Origin: Paenibacillus sacheonensis
GTDB lineage: Bacteria; Bacillota; Bacilli; Paenibacillales; Paenibacillaceae
Direction of reading: 5' to 3'
Assembly: GCF_009909195.1 (NCBI RefSeq)
Contig: NZ_JAAAMU010000025.1
Span: forward strand, 1 to 64,000
Length of the DNA stretch: 64,000 nt
Program-made: the position numbers and the translations under genes
The notes under the pieces: generated by a model
What the model was told of the DNA's origin: nothing
Seen by the model: only the letters and a program-made list of their open reading frames with translations
Database searches by the model: none
Shown here: positions 24,989 to 33,823 of the stretch, one piece after another
Layout: each line of letters begins with the position of its first letter
Numbering within the stretch: the first letter of the stretch is position 1

Positions 24989-25016
24989 CTATAGTTTGTA
25001 CCTATAGATTGTATAG
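24989..25016 (+). promoter_or_regulatory. 28-bp CTATA-N18-TATAG operator-like element, copy 2
   Basis: Second element in the same intergenic region, 45 bases after copy 1. It contains the internal 15-bp palindrome CTATAGATTGTATAG at 25002-25016. The rest of 24870-25230 (no gene) probably carries the promoter of the downstream pair. Confidence 0.55.
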
Positions 25017-25230
25017 AAAGAATAGAATTGATCGATAGAGTTGCCTTTCAATATGATGTAGTCATGCGATGGGCTTCGAACGATTTGGAATGTCGTCGTA
25101 AAGACAATCGGAGAAAGCAGGGATTTTGCATGTTTGATGGTTAGCAAGGCATGTTCGCAATCATGGCGGAACGTAAAAGGGAAATCCGCGCAAAATCTCT
25201 ACGCTAAAACCTATAAGGGAGTTAATCATC

Positions 25231-25419
25231 GTGGCAGCATGCCAGGTAAATGAATGGCTGGATGAATACAATGATTATATGTTGCTCTTTCATATGTTCG
25301 GAGACCGAACCTATCTGGATGAAGCGGAAGAAATAATGAAGAGCATGGAAATATATGTGGGACGAATGCTTAGAATTGAAAAATTAAACCTTGCCTCTGT
25401 ACCTGTCATTTGGAGTTGA
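25231..25419 (+). CDS. small hypothetical protein coupled to the GGDEF gene
   Basis: A 62-residue, acidic, mostly helical protein (NEWLDEYNDYMLLFHMFG, DEAEEIMKSMEIYVGRMLR) with no membrane segment and no recognised family. GTG start with AAGGGAG upstream. Its stop overlaps the probable start of the PAS-GGDEF gene (TGATG at 25417-25421), so the two are translationally coupled and may act together. It could also be a relic of a longer sensor. Confidence 0.5.
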   Translation: MAACQVNEWLDEYNDYMLLFHMFGDRTYLDEAEEIMKSMEIYVGRMLRIEKLNLASVPVIWS

Positions 25420-26447
25420 TGGCCTTTATGATTTGGGCTTTTTTGCTGCTGTGCATAGGGTCAATCTGCATCACGCGCATGTTTGCGATCATGCCAATTA
25501 CAAGGGATGATCTATTCCACAAGATTAATGAAGGCGTGCTCATTCTGGACAAATGCTATCGGCTGGCTGCATTTAATCGAGCAAGCGAAAATATGTTTGC
25601 CCACTTAAACCAAAAGATGGTAGGTTATCCTTTTGCGATCGTGTGGCGGGAGCTCTTCGGAGTGGAATTTCCGTTACAGTTTGAGATCGCTGCAGGTAAT
25701 ATGGTCGTGCAGCTGTCGGTATCGGATCATCCACCGCTGCGAACCTATCAAGTACGAACCTCAGTTTTGCAACATGACGAGGATAACAAAGGGTACTTGG
25801 TCTTATTTACGGATATTACGGAGCTCAGAAGATTGCATATAGAGCTGGAGCATGTAACGTATGATGGCGAGCGTATTGCTGCCGATATGACGAAGCTTAA
25901 GATCCGGCATACGGAACTGGAGCATCTCGCGTTCTGCGATGAGCTGACCGGAATATATAATCGCCGGGCATTTCTTCAACGAGGCAGTCAAATGCTTGCC
26001 GAAGCCAGGCAGGACTTCGAAGCATTTACCGTTGTAATGATGGACGTCGATTATTTTAAAAAAGTCAATGACACCTACGGACATTTGACAGGGGACCAGT
26101 TGCTAGTGCACGTAGTCCAGGCATGCCGGTCACAGTTGCAAGCAGGGGAGCTGTTTGCCCGATACGGCGGGGAGGAATTCGTATTCGCACGAAAGAGCTG
26201 CGGTGCAGTTGAAGGCGAGGCGTTTGCCGAACGAATGCGAATGGCGGCCGCGCAACCGTTTGCCGCATCAGTGGGGCATATTTCCATTACGGTCAGCCTT
26301 GGCGTTGCGGAAGCCGGCAACGGGGTGGAGGAGACGTTATCACAGCTGCTCAGCAAGGCCGATGAAGCTTTATACATTGCGAAGCAGCAGGGACGTAACC
26401 GCGTATGCGTCCATGGAGGAAGCTTCTATAAGGTGAATGGTTACTAA
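25419..26447 (+). CDS. PAS-GGDEF diguanylate cyclase with a single membrane segment
   Basis: A 342-residue protein: one membrane segment (MIWAFLLLCIGSICITRMFA), a PAS domain (LFHKINEGVLILDKCYRLAAFNRASENMF), a short coiled coil, and a GGDEF domain from ~residue 165 (DELTGIYNRRAFLQRG, MMDVDYFKKVNDTYGHLTGDQLL) with the intact active site RYGGEEF. It should make cyclic di-GMP. The layout after the membrane segment is that of cyclases with a seven-helix N-terminal sensor, here reduced to its last helix. Start ATG 25419 overlaps the previous stop. Confidence 0.87.
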   Translation: MAFMIWAFLLLCIGSICITRMFAIMPITRDDLFHKINEGVLILDKCYRLAAFNRASENMFAHLNQKMVGYPFAIVWRELFGVEFPLQFEIAAGNMVVQLSVSDHPPLRTYQVRTSVLQHDEDNKGYLVLFTDITELRRLHIELEHVTYDGERIAADMTKLKIRHTELEHLAFCDELTGIYNRRAFLQRGSQMLAEARQDFEAFTVVMMDVDYFKKVNDTYGHLTGDQLLVHVVQACRSQLQAGELFARYGGEEFVFARKSCGAVEGEAFAERMRMAAAQPFAASVGHISITVSLGVAEAGNGVEETLSQLLSKADEALYIAKQQGRNRVCVHGGSFYKVNGY

Positions 26448-26648
26448 ACGGCCCCTTTTGTGCAAACGGGGCTATTTGTCGTGAGGAGAAGATCCTATGG
26501 AATTCCAGTCGCTATGCATAAAATGCATAAGAAAACGCGATGATTCGTATAGAAATAACCTTATTGATGGACGAAATGTCTGCTTATAGACTGAAGTACA
26601 GAAGCGAATGCGTTGCTTCAAGACAGAAAAAACAAAGGAGAGCGATTA

Positions 26649-27911
26649 ATGAAGAAGAAAATGAAAACAGCCGTCTTGATCGCGATGGCGCTGGGGATGA
26701 CAATGTCCGGCGGAGTCGGCGTGTATGCCGGAAGCAAACTGCAGATGATCACGGCGTATTTGAACAGCGACATTCATTTCAAGGCCAATGGCGCAAATTA
26801 CGTTCCTGCGGATGCGAAGGGCAATAAGGTCTTGCCGATCAGCTATCAGGACGCGACTTATCTGCCGGTTCGCGCCCTGGCGGATGCCATGCATGCTTCG
26901 ATCGACTACGACGATCAGAAAAAACAGATATGGATCGGCCCCGCAGCGTCCGGACATAATACCGTCCCACTTTCAAACAAAGCGGTGCTTGAACCGGCTG
27001 CCCAGAAGTTCGTAGAAGATACGGCCAACCCTCCTTACTTATTCGATCTCGGCCCGGAGGCGGGAAGAAAAGCCGTGGATCAAGTGCAATCGGGCGACGT
27101 GGAGATGCCGGACGTCGATCTGCAGCATCTGACGATCCCGGGCGGTCCGAAAGGCAGCGTATCCCTTACGATCGTTCGTCCGAAGGACGTCAAGCAGGAT
27201 CTGCCTGTCATCTTGTATACGCATGGAGCGGGTTGGGTATTCGGAGATGCTCTTACGCATGGGCGTCTAATTAGCGAGCTGGCCGTCGGTTCGCAATCAG
27301 CCGTGGTCTTTACGAATTACGATCTTTCTCCAGAAGCGAAATATCCGGTCGCTATCGAAGAAATTTATAATGCGCTATTGTGGGTAGCGAGCGATGGGAA
27401 AAACTTTGGACTCGATTCGAAGGAAATTACAGTCGCTGGAGATAGTGTGGGAGGAAATATGTCGGCGGCAATCACATTGATGGCCAAAGACCGCAATGGG
27501 CCCAAGATTAGCAAACAACTGCTCTTCTACCCCGTTACCGATGCTAGTTTCGATACGCCTTCTTACCAGCAGTTCGCTACGGGGTATTTCCTGCGTCAGG
27601 ACGCCATGAAATGGTTCTGGAATCAATATACGACGGATCCGAAACAAAGGAACGAAATTTACGCTTCGCCGCTCCGGGCAACGATCGATCAGTTAAAGGG
27701 ACTTCCGGAAGCGCTTATTATCACCGCCGAGGCCGATGTCCTGCGAGATGAAGGCGAAGCCTACGCAAACAAGCTCAGAGAAGCCGGCGTGCCCGTGACG
27801 GCCGTGCGTTTTCAAGGGATTATCCATGACTTTGTCATGTTGAATGCATTAAAGGATACGAATGCCGCGCGCGGAGCGATGCTGCTGGCTAATTCTTGGC
27901 TATCGCAGTAA
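26649..27911 (+). CDS. secreted alpha/beta hydrolase with N-terminal stalk domain
   Basis: A 420-residue protein: signal peptide (MKKKMKTAVLIAMALGMTMS), a copper-amine-oxidase-N-like stalk domain (ISYQDATYLPVRALADAMHA ... IWIGPA, ~35-105), then a hormone-sensitive-lipase-type hydrolase. The catalytic elements are visible: HGAGWVFGD (oxyanion motif), GDSVGGN (nucleophile Ser), EADVLRDE (Asp) and HDFVM (His). It should be an exported carboxylesterase tethered to the wall or a ligand through the stalk. Start 26649 with AAAGGAGAG upstream. Confidence 0.87.
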   Translation: MKKKMKTAVLIAMALGMTMSGGVGVYAGSKLQMITAYLNSDIHFKANGANYVPADAKGNKVLPISYQDATYLPVRALADAMHASIDYDDQKKQIWIGPAASGHNTVPLSNKAVLEPAAQKFVEDTANPPYLFDLGPEAGRKAVDQVQSGDVEMPDVDLQHLTIPGGPKGSVSLTIVRPKDVKQDLPVILYTHGAGWVFGDALTHGRLISELAVGSQSAVVFTNYDLSPEAKYPVAIEEIYNALLWVASDGKNFGLDSKEITVAGDSVGGNMSAAITLMAKDRNGPKISKQLLFYPVTDASFDTPSYQQFATGYFLRQDAMKWFWNQYTTDPKQRNEIYASPLRATIDQLKGLPEALIITAEADVLRDEGEAYANKLREAGVPVTAVRFQGIIHDFVMLNALKDTNAARGAMLLANSWLSQ

Positions 27912-28208
27912 GGGAAATCTCGGTATCGAAACCTCATTATTCGTGACCTCTAACACAGGTTGAAGCCGCTATTCGTCCGGTATCCCCTTCAAGTCGTCAC
28001 TCGAATTACCGCCATGCTGCCATGGAGGTTCGAGCGAGGCTTTGGAGGGGATATTTTTGATTCCGTTTTACGAATCTGCATGAAATCGCACGCGCCGAAC
28101 CTAAAATCCGGCAACCTTAACCTGAAATCCAGCGGATTTATTACCAGGCAGATTCCTTCATATAATACGTATATAGGTGTAAGACTCTAAAAACCAAGGG
28201 TGAAACAT
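27912..28208 (+). other. intergenic region before the LysR pair
   Basis: 297 bases without a supported gene. No clear hairpin is seen after the esterase. The last 60 bases, with TATAATACGTATATAGG, are AT-rich and probably carry the promoter and an operator of the first LysR gene. Confidence 0.5.
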
Positions 28209-29108
28209 ATGGAATTGCGCCAGCTGGAATATTTCGTTCAAATTTGTAAATCCGGGAGTTTCACGAAAGCCAAGGAAGCGTTAGGGGTGACGCAGCCGAC
28301 GCTAAGCCAACAAATGCGGGTGTTGGAAGACGAGTATAATAGTCCATTGTTCGATCGGGTTTGCAGAGGAGTCGAAGTAACGGAAGCGGGAAAAATTTTA
28401 TTGAATAAGGGCACCGCCATCTTGAATCTTCTTGATGAGGCGAGAAATGAAATTCGCGGCCGTAACAGCAGGGCCAGAGAAACAATTTCTATCGGATGTT
28501 GTCCCGCTGAACTTGAATATCTTGCTCCTTACTTTATGCGATTTCACCAACAGTACCCGCATATTTCATTGAGCATAACGGATGCGGAGGATGCCGAGAA
28601 AGAAGTTTTGGACCAGAGGATAGACGTCGGGATCGCTGCACATGCCGTTTCGGATGCTTCCGTCAAGTCGAACCATTTGTACCGACAAGAAATGTCGCTG
28701 TTGGTTCGCGCGGATCATCCTTTAGCGAATCAATTTGCAATCCCCTTTCAATCTTTGAAGCAAATGAATTCAATCATGTTCCGAGAGCAAAACAAAATGC
28801 TGATTGACATGTATTGTTTCTCTTGCGGGTTTAATTTGAAGTCGATCATAGAAACGTCCTCCACGTCGGTATTGGTTCATTGGGTTCGTCGCGGACTTGG
28901 CGCTTCTCTCGTACCTGCATCTTTGCTTGAAAATGTTCGGGATGATTCCTTGCGCATGGTGAGATTGGAAGGCCATGTTCCTTGTTGGGATATATCGCTA
29001 ATTTATTTGAATTCAGTGGCCATGAAGTCTACGGCACGCTTATTCGTACAAGCAATGAATGCATACCTAAACGAGGCTGAGGTGAATCTTTTGTGTTCAG
29101 GCAATTAG
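28209..29108 (+). CDS. LysR-family transcriptional regulator (tandem copy 1)
   Basis: A 299-residue LysR regulator: winged HTH (MELRQLEYFVQICKSGSFTK, ALGVTQPTLSQQMRVLE) and a substrate-binding effector domain (ETISIGCCPAELEYLAPY; IDVGIAAHAVSD). The effector domain has a CC pair and several further Cys residues, which may be redox-sensitive. ATG 28209 with AAGGGTG upstream. The stop overlaps the next LysR gene by 16 bases. Confidence 0.92.
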   Translation: MELRQLEYFVQICKSGSFTKAKEALGVTQPTLSQQMRVLEDEYNSPLFDRVCRGVEVTEAGKILLNKGTAILNLLDEARNEIRGRNSRARETISIGCCPAELEYLAPYFMRFHQQYPHISLSITDAEDAEKEVLDQRIDVGIAAHAVSDASVKSNHLYRQEMSLLVRADHPLANQFAIPFQSLKQMNSIMFREQNKMLIDMYCFSCGFNLKSIIETSSTSVLVHWVRRGLGASLVPASLLENVRDDSLRMVRLEGHVPCWDISLIYLNSVAMKSTARLFVQAMNAYLNEAEVNLLCSGN

Positions 29109-29965
29109 AATGTTTTATTCAAATTTGCAAAGAAGGAAGCTTTACGAAGGCTGCGGAAGTTTTGATGGTTTCTCAACCTACCTTAAGTCAACAGATTCGA
29201 TATTTAGAGGCAGAAGTCGAAACCCCTTTGTTCGAGCGATTCGGCAGAGGAGTGAAAATAACGGCCGACGGGGAAATACTTTACGAAAAAGCGCTCTCCG
29301 TGATGAGGCTCATCGATGAATCGAAGAAAGAAACTCGCGAGCTGCGCAGCGCTTTGGCTCGGACAACTAAACTTACGATAGGCATCTCGCCTATGGATTT
29401 CTTTTGTTTAATCCCTCGCTTCTCGAATTTCCATGAACAGTATCCCGATATTAAATTGAAATTTACCAGCGTTGAAAATATAGCGCAGCAATTATTGAAT
29501 GGCAGTATCGATATCGGAATTACGGATAATCATGATCCCCACAAAGAAATTCATATGATGCATCTATATAAAGAGGAACAGGCATTGTTCGTTTATGCCG
29601 ATCATCCATGGGCAGGTCGAAGCTTCGTCTCTCTTCAAGACTTGGAACAGTTAGAAACATCCTTGCTGGTAGGGGATATCCAATTAATTGAGTACTTTCA
29701 TTCTTTCAGTTCTAAGATAAGCAAGTCCTTGCAATCGGTGTTCGAATCGACATCCACGGAAATTCTCCTTTCTATGGTATTGCAGAAGATGGGAGTAGCC
29801 ATTTTTCCTGTTTCTTCATTCGATCACGTTTCTGGCCGGCAATTGAAAATGATTCGTCTCGTAGATCCAACGCCGGTTCGCGAGATGAAGCTTGTTTATA
29901 AAAAACGCCATTACGGAAATGCTTCCGTTCAGAAATGGATCGATTATTTTTTTCTTAACCAATGA
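29093..29965 (+). CDS. LysR-family transcriptional regulator (tandem copy 2)
   Basis: A 290-residue LysR regulator (FRQLECFIQICKEGSFTKAAE, VSQPTLSQQIRYLEAE), clearly paralogous to copy 1, with an effector domain starting TTKLTIGISPMDFF. GTG start inside the end of copy 1, so translation is coupled. Two overlapping LysR paralogs may form heteromeric regulators; their targets are not obvious, because neither neighbour is divergent. They are candidates for binding the CTATA-N18-TATAG elements. Confidence 0.92.
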   Translation: MFRQLECFIQICKEGSFTKAAEVLMVSQPTLSQQIRYLEAEVETPLFERFGRGVKITADGEILYEKALSVMRLIDESKKETRELRSALARTTKLTIGISPMDFFCLIPRFSNFHEQYPDIKLKFTSVENIAQQLLNGSIDIGITDNHDPHKEIHMMHLYKEEQALFVYADHPWAGRSFVSLQDLEQLETSLLVGDIQLIEYFHSFSSKISKSLQSVFESTSTEILLSMVLQKMGVAIFPVSSFDHVSGRQLKMIRLVDPTPVREMKLVYKKRHYGNASVQKWIDYFFLNQ

Positions 29966-30181
29966 ATTTGCGAGTCAAGACGAAGGGTCACCTCTTGTCA
30001 TGCTCGCTTTTTTTAGTTGGCGGCGCTGCCGAAATGTAGTTGCGTTCTCTTGTCGTTTGCTACTAAACATTTTATACTATCAATTAAGTCAGACTTAGAG
30101 CTATCAAGCTGGCTTATATGGTATTTTATTCCATAGATTGTATATTATGCTTATAACAACACGTACGAGGGAGAATTATGA

Positions 30182-31885
30182 ATGATTAACATGCATAAGT
30201 TAGCAATGCTATTATTAGCTACGATGACATGCTGGACATTAACAGCTTGTTCCGGGAACACGGGCACGTCAAGCGGTGACACGCCTGAAAATGATTCGAG
30301 GTCCAATGACAGAGTCGCGAAGGCAACCGTTTCTCGAACGGAGCCTTCTTCCAAGGATGAGCCTGCTTGGAAATCGGATACGACACCGATAACGTTCGAC
30401 TGGTATATCAATTTCGATTGGTTTACCAGCAAGTGGGGAGGAAACACCGTTTCGGACTACATAACGAAGAAGACGGGCGTCAGCTTGAATTTTATCGTAC
30501 CTGCCGGCGACGCCGGCGAGAGACTCAATACCATGATGGCCGCAAAGGCACTCCCTGATTTCATCACGCTAGGCTGGTACGAGGACTCCGTGCTGAAGAT
30601 GATCAAGGACGACATGGTCCTTCCATTGAATAAGCTGGCGGACCAGTACGATCCTTATTTCTTTAAAGTGGCAGACCCCACAAAGTTGAGCTGGTATACG
30701 CAGGCCGACGGAAATGTATACGGCTACCCGAACGCGTCATCATCGCCTGCGGATTACCAAAAATACGGCCAGCTTTATACGTCTAATCAGACCCTTGTTG
30801 TTCGGAAAGATATGTATGAAGCGCTTGGAAAGCCGGATATGAGCACGCCGGAGGGGTTTCTCGGCGCATTGAAGGCCGCGAAGAAGAAGTTTCCGGAAGT
30901 AGGCGGGCAGCCGCTCATTCCGATCGGCCTGCATGAATTTACGGAAACCGGCAACTATTCGCTGGATGCTTATCTTCAAAACTTTTTAGCCATTCCGCAG
31001 CAAAAAAACGGCCAGCTTTACGACCGTCGAAGCGACCCGACTTATTTGAAATGGCTGAAAATGTTTCGCCAAGCGAACGAGGACGGGCTGATGCCGACAA
31101 ATGTTTATATCGATGAAAAACGACTCGAGAAGGATGAGAAAATAGCGCAAGGGCGTTATTTCGCGATGTTATATCAATGGTCCGATTTTACGGAGATTAA
31201 CCAGGCTTTGTACCAAAAGGATCCGAATAAAGTGTATATCGCAATCGATGGTCCGGCGAATGATGCGCATGAGGCGCCGACGCTTGCGGGAAATGGCATT
31301 TCGGGTTGGACGGTCACGCTTATCTCGAAGAACGTCAAGGATAAGAAACGGGCACTTGCCTTCCTCAGCTATTTGCTCAGCGAAGAGGGAAACAAAGATC
31401 TGTTCTTGGGAGAAAAGGGCGTGACTTACGATACGATAAATGGTAAAGATCAGTTTCTGCCTGAGGTCAAGCATTTACTTACCACCGACCGTCAAGCCTT
31501 TAATAACAAATATGGTGCATCCTATATGTATTGGATGCTCATGGATACGAACATGAACCTAGCATGGCAGACCGGAATGGAGGCTGAGCCCGCCAAACAA
31601 ATTGCCGATTGGACGAAAGGGAAGACGATCAGCATGTCCGAGTTCGATAACTTGGATCTGGATCCGACGTCGAAGGAAGGTATAGCGGAAGACAAAAACG
31701 TGCGGCTGTGGGCCGAGACGCTGCCAAAACTGCTGATGTCCAAATCGGATGCTGAATTTGACAAATTGTTCTCCGAGTACATGAACGCCATAAAAAAAGC
31801 TCCCGAGTATGAAGCCATTCTCTCGAAGCGACAAGAAGCTTATGAACAAAACGTAAAGAAGCTGGAGTCGGTGTTCGCTCCATAG
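30182..31885 (+). CDS. extracellular solute-binding lipoprotein (LplA-like)
   Basis: A 567-residue lipoprotein: signal peptide with lipobox LTAC (Cys ~22), Ser/Thr-rich linker, then a family 1-type binding protein (ITFDWYINFDWFTSKWGGN, PDFITLGWYEDSV, ADGNVYGYPNASSS). LplA-type proteins bind oligosaccharides for ABC uptake. There are no permease genes next to it; instead it is directly followed by a YesM/YesN two-component pair, so it may act as the sensor's ligand-binding partner. Ribosome site GAGGGAGAATT. Confidence 0.9.
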   Translation: MINMHKLAMLLLATMTCWTLTACSGNTGTSSGDTPENDSRSNDRVAKATVSRTEPSSKDEPAWKSDTTPITFDWYINFDWFTSKWGGNTVSDYITKKTGVSLNFIVPAGDAGERLNTMMAAKALPDFITLGWYEDSVLKMIKDDMVLPLNKLADQYDPYFFKVADPTKLSWYTQADGNVYGYPNASSSPADYQKYGQLYTSNQTLVVRKDMYEALGKPDMSTPEGFLGALKAAKKKFPEVGGQPLIPIGLHEFTETGNYSLDAYLQNFLAIPQQKNGQLYDRRSDPTYLKWLKMFRQANEDGLMPTNVYIDEKRLEKDEKIAQGRYFAMLYQWSDFTEINQALYQKDPNKVYIAIDGPANDAHEAPTLAGNGISGWTVTLISKNVKDKKRALAFLSYLLSEEGNKDLFLGEKGVTYDTINGKDQFLPEVKHLLTTDRQAFNNKYGASYMYWMLMDTNMNLAWQTGMEAEPAKQIADWTKGKTISMSEFDNLDLDPTSKEGIAEDKNVRLWAETLPKLLMSKSDAEFDKLFSEYMNAIKKAPEYEAILSKRQEAYEQNVKKLESVFAP

Positions 31886-31888
31886 AAC

Positions 31889-33823
31889 TTGAGTACGCAG
31901 CAGGATGTGAAGCAGGAAATGGGATTTGCGGTTATCCGATGGTTTTTAAGGATACGTGCATTTACGTATAAACTTTCGCTTCAAGTCAAACTGATTTTGT
32001 CATTTATGATCGTTATCTTTATACCGGTTATTCTTTTCTCCTGGTATGCGCTTAATGAAGAGTCCGCCAAGGCTATGAAAGAATTGACGAAGAACAACGA
32101 GAATGTATTGGCGGTCGAGAAGGCGAACATTGACAATAGCATGGAGCTGATGGGCTGGACCGGTCAGCTTGCGTTATCCAATCGGAATATGAACAATTAT
32201 TTGCAAGTCGATACGATTCAAGATGCAGCCCATGTTCTTCATATTAAGAGTGATGTGGTAAACAGTTTTCAATACTTTCTGTTTAACAATCCACGTATCG
32301 AGAATGTCCGGTTGTTCACGGACAACCAGTATGTGAATGAGATTTGGCCGATTATCCTACAGGAATCGCGTATTCAAAACAAGCCCTGGCATGATGGAGT
32401 AACAAAGCAGAGAGGTTTGCCGCTATGGGAAATCGATACGGATGACATCGTTCCTACCGGTTTGCCGTCCGAACCATCGTCGAATGAGCCCGTCATCATG
32501 TATCTGCAGGAATTTAAATATCCGGATAACGTAACGCATAACGGAACTTTAGAGATATCGATGAAGCTGTCGAATTTCTTCTCTCAGACGTTCAGCAGCG
32601 TGCAGAATGCGAATTCTCAGCTAATCGTAATAGCAAAGAACGGACAAGTCATGAGTTTGGCGTCTTCACCTGTGTTTAAGCAGCACAGCATGGAGCAATT
32701 GATGAACAACGTGAAGCTGACGAATAACACGTTAGATGAGAAGGTACAGTTTAAAGTTGACGGAAAGTCCTACCTGGCACTTCAAATGTATATTCCATCG
32801 ATAGACGTACATCTAGTTAATATGGTTAGCCTTGAAGACACGATGGTCGGCATTCACCATTCGAGAGTTCGATATATTGTACTTATTCTGTTATTAGCGG
32901 CATTTCTCGTGCTGCTGTCTTATTCGATGCAGGCCATGATTTTGCGTAGGCTTAACGCTTTAAAAGAATCGATGGATCAGGTAAGAAGCGGTAACTTTGA
33001 CATCGTATTGCCGCCGATAACCGGCACCGATGAGGTAGGGCAGCTGGGCTTTCATTACTACAAACTCATTCTGAAGATCAACGAGCTCATTCAAGAGCAA
33101 GCGGCTAGGCAAGCTGCAGGCAAAGAAGCCGAACTTCGAGCGATGAAGAATCAAATCGATTCGCACTTTCTTTACAATACGCTAGAGAATGTAAAGATGC
33201 TTGCAGAGATCGAAGGCCAATTCCTTATATCGGACATTATGACGTCGCTGGGCGGCATGATGCGGTATTCGATGGAGTGGAAGCAGGACCATGTGATGCT
33301 CAGCGACGAGATTCAGCACGTGCAGCATTATATTTCCGTCATGAATATCCGTTATGATGGAAGACTTGATCTCCGATTGTCGATTGCGCCGGAATGCCTC
33401 CCGCAGGAATCGCTCAAAATGTCGCTGCAGCCCGCAGTCGAGAATGCAATCAAGCATGGGATGAGTCGTATGCATTCTAGGGACGGGAATCTTGTTATTA
33501 CAATCTCCGCAGTCCAATGCGATCAAACTTGCGTTATAGAGATCACCGACAGCGGTTGCGGCATATCAATAGAGAAGTTGGACTTATTGAATCGGATGCT
33601 CCGGATGGAAGAGTCCTCTTACCAAGATGCCCGGATCTTATTCGTACACAAAGATAACCCCGATAGCAATGGAATCGGTCTGCGTAATGTCGATCAACGC
33701 TTAGTCATGAGCTACGGGACCGAGTATGGGATACAGATCGAGAGTCAGGAAGGAAGCTATACACGCATAATAATGACGCTGCCTAATCGGGTCATGGGAG
33801 GGGAATTGGACAACTATGATTAA
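31889..33823 (+). CDS. YesM-like sensor histidine kinase
   Basis: A 644-residue kinase: first membrane segment at ~30-50 (VKLILSFMIVIFIPVILFSW), a long extracytoplasmic sensor domain to ~325, a second membrane segment (YIVLILLLAAFLVLLSYSMQA), HAMP linker, a His_kinase domain with the phospho-His in NQIDSHFLYNTLENVK (~430), and HATPase (NAIKHGM, DSGCGIS, NGIGLRN). TTG start at 31889, three bases after the binding protein stop. It partners the YesN-like regulator overlapping its end. Confidence 0.92.
   Translation: MSTQQDVKQEMGFAVIRWFLRIRAFTYKLSLQVKLILSFMIVIFIPVILFSWYALNEESAKAMKELTKNNENVLAVEKANIDNSMELMGWTGQLALSNRNMNNYLQVDTIQDAAHVLHIKSDVVNSFQYFLFNNPRIENVRLFTDNQYVNEIWPIILQESRIQNKPWHDGVTKQRGLPLWEIDTDDIVPTGLPSEPSSNEPVIMYLQEFKYPDNVTHNGTLEISMKLSNFFSQTFSSVQNANSQLIVIAKNGQVMSLASSPVFKQHSMEQLMNNVKLTNNTLDEKVQFKVDGKSYLALQMYIPSIDVHLVNMVSLEDTMVGIHHSRVRYIVLILLLAAFLVLLSYSMQAMILRRLNALKESMDQVRSGNFDIVLPPITGTDEVGQLGFHYYKLILKINELIQEQAARQAAGKEAELRAMKNQIDSHFLYNTLENVKMLAEIEGQFLISDIMTSLGGMMRYSMEWKQDHVMLSDEIQHVQHYISVMNIRYDGRLDLRLSIAPECLPQESLKMSLQPAVENAIKHGMSRMHSRDGNLVITISAVQCDQTCVIEITDSGCGISIEKLDLLNRMLRMEESSYQDARILFVHKDNPDSNGIGLRNVDQRLVMSYGTEYGIQIESQEGSYTRIIMTLPNRVMGGELDNYD

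Noticed and set aside
27960..28190. A 76-codon frame before the LysR pair
   Set aside because: No ribosome site, no family pattern, and it covers the probable promoter.
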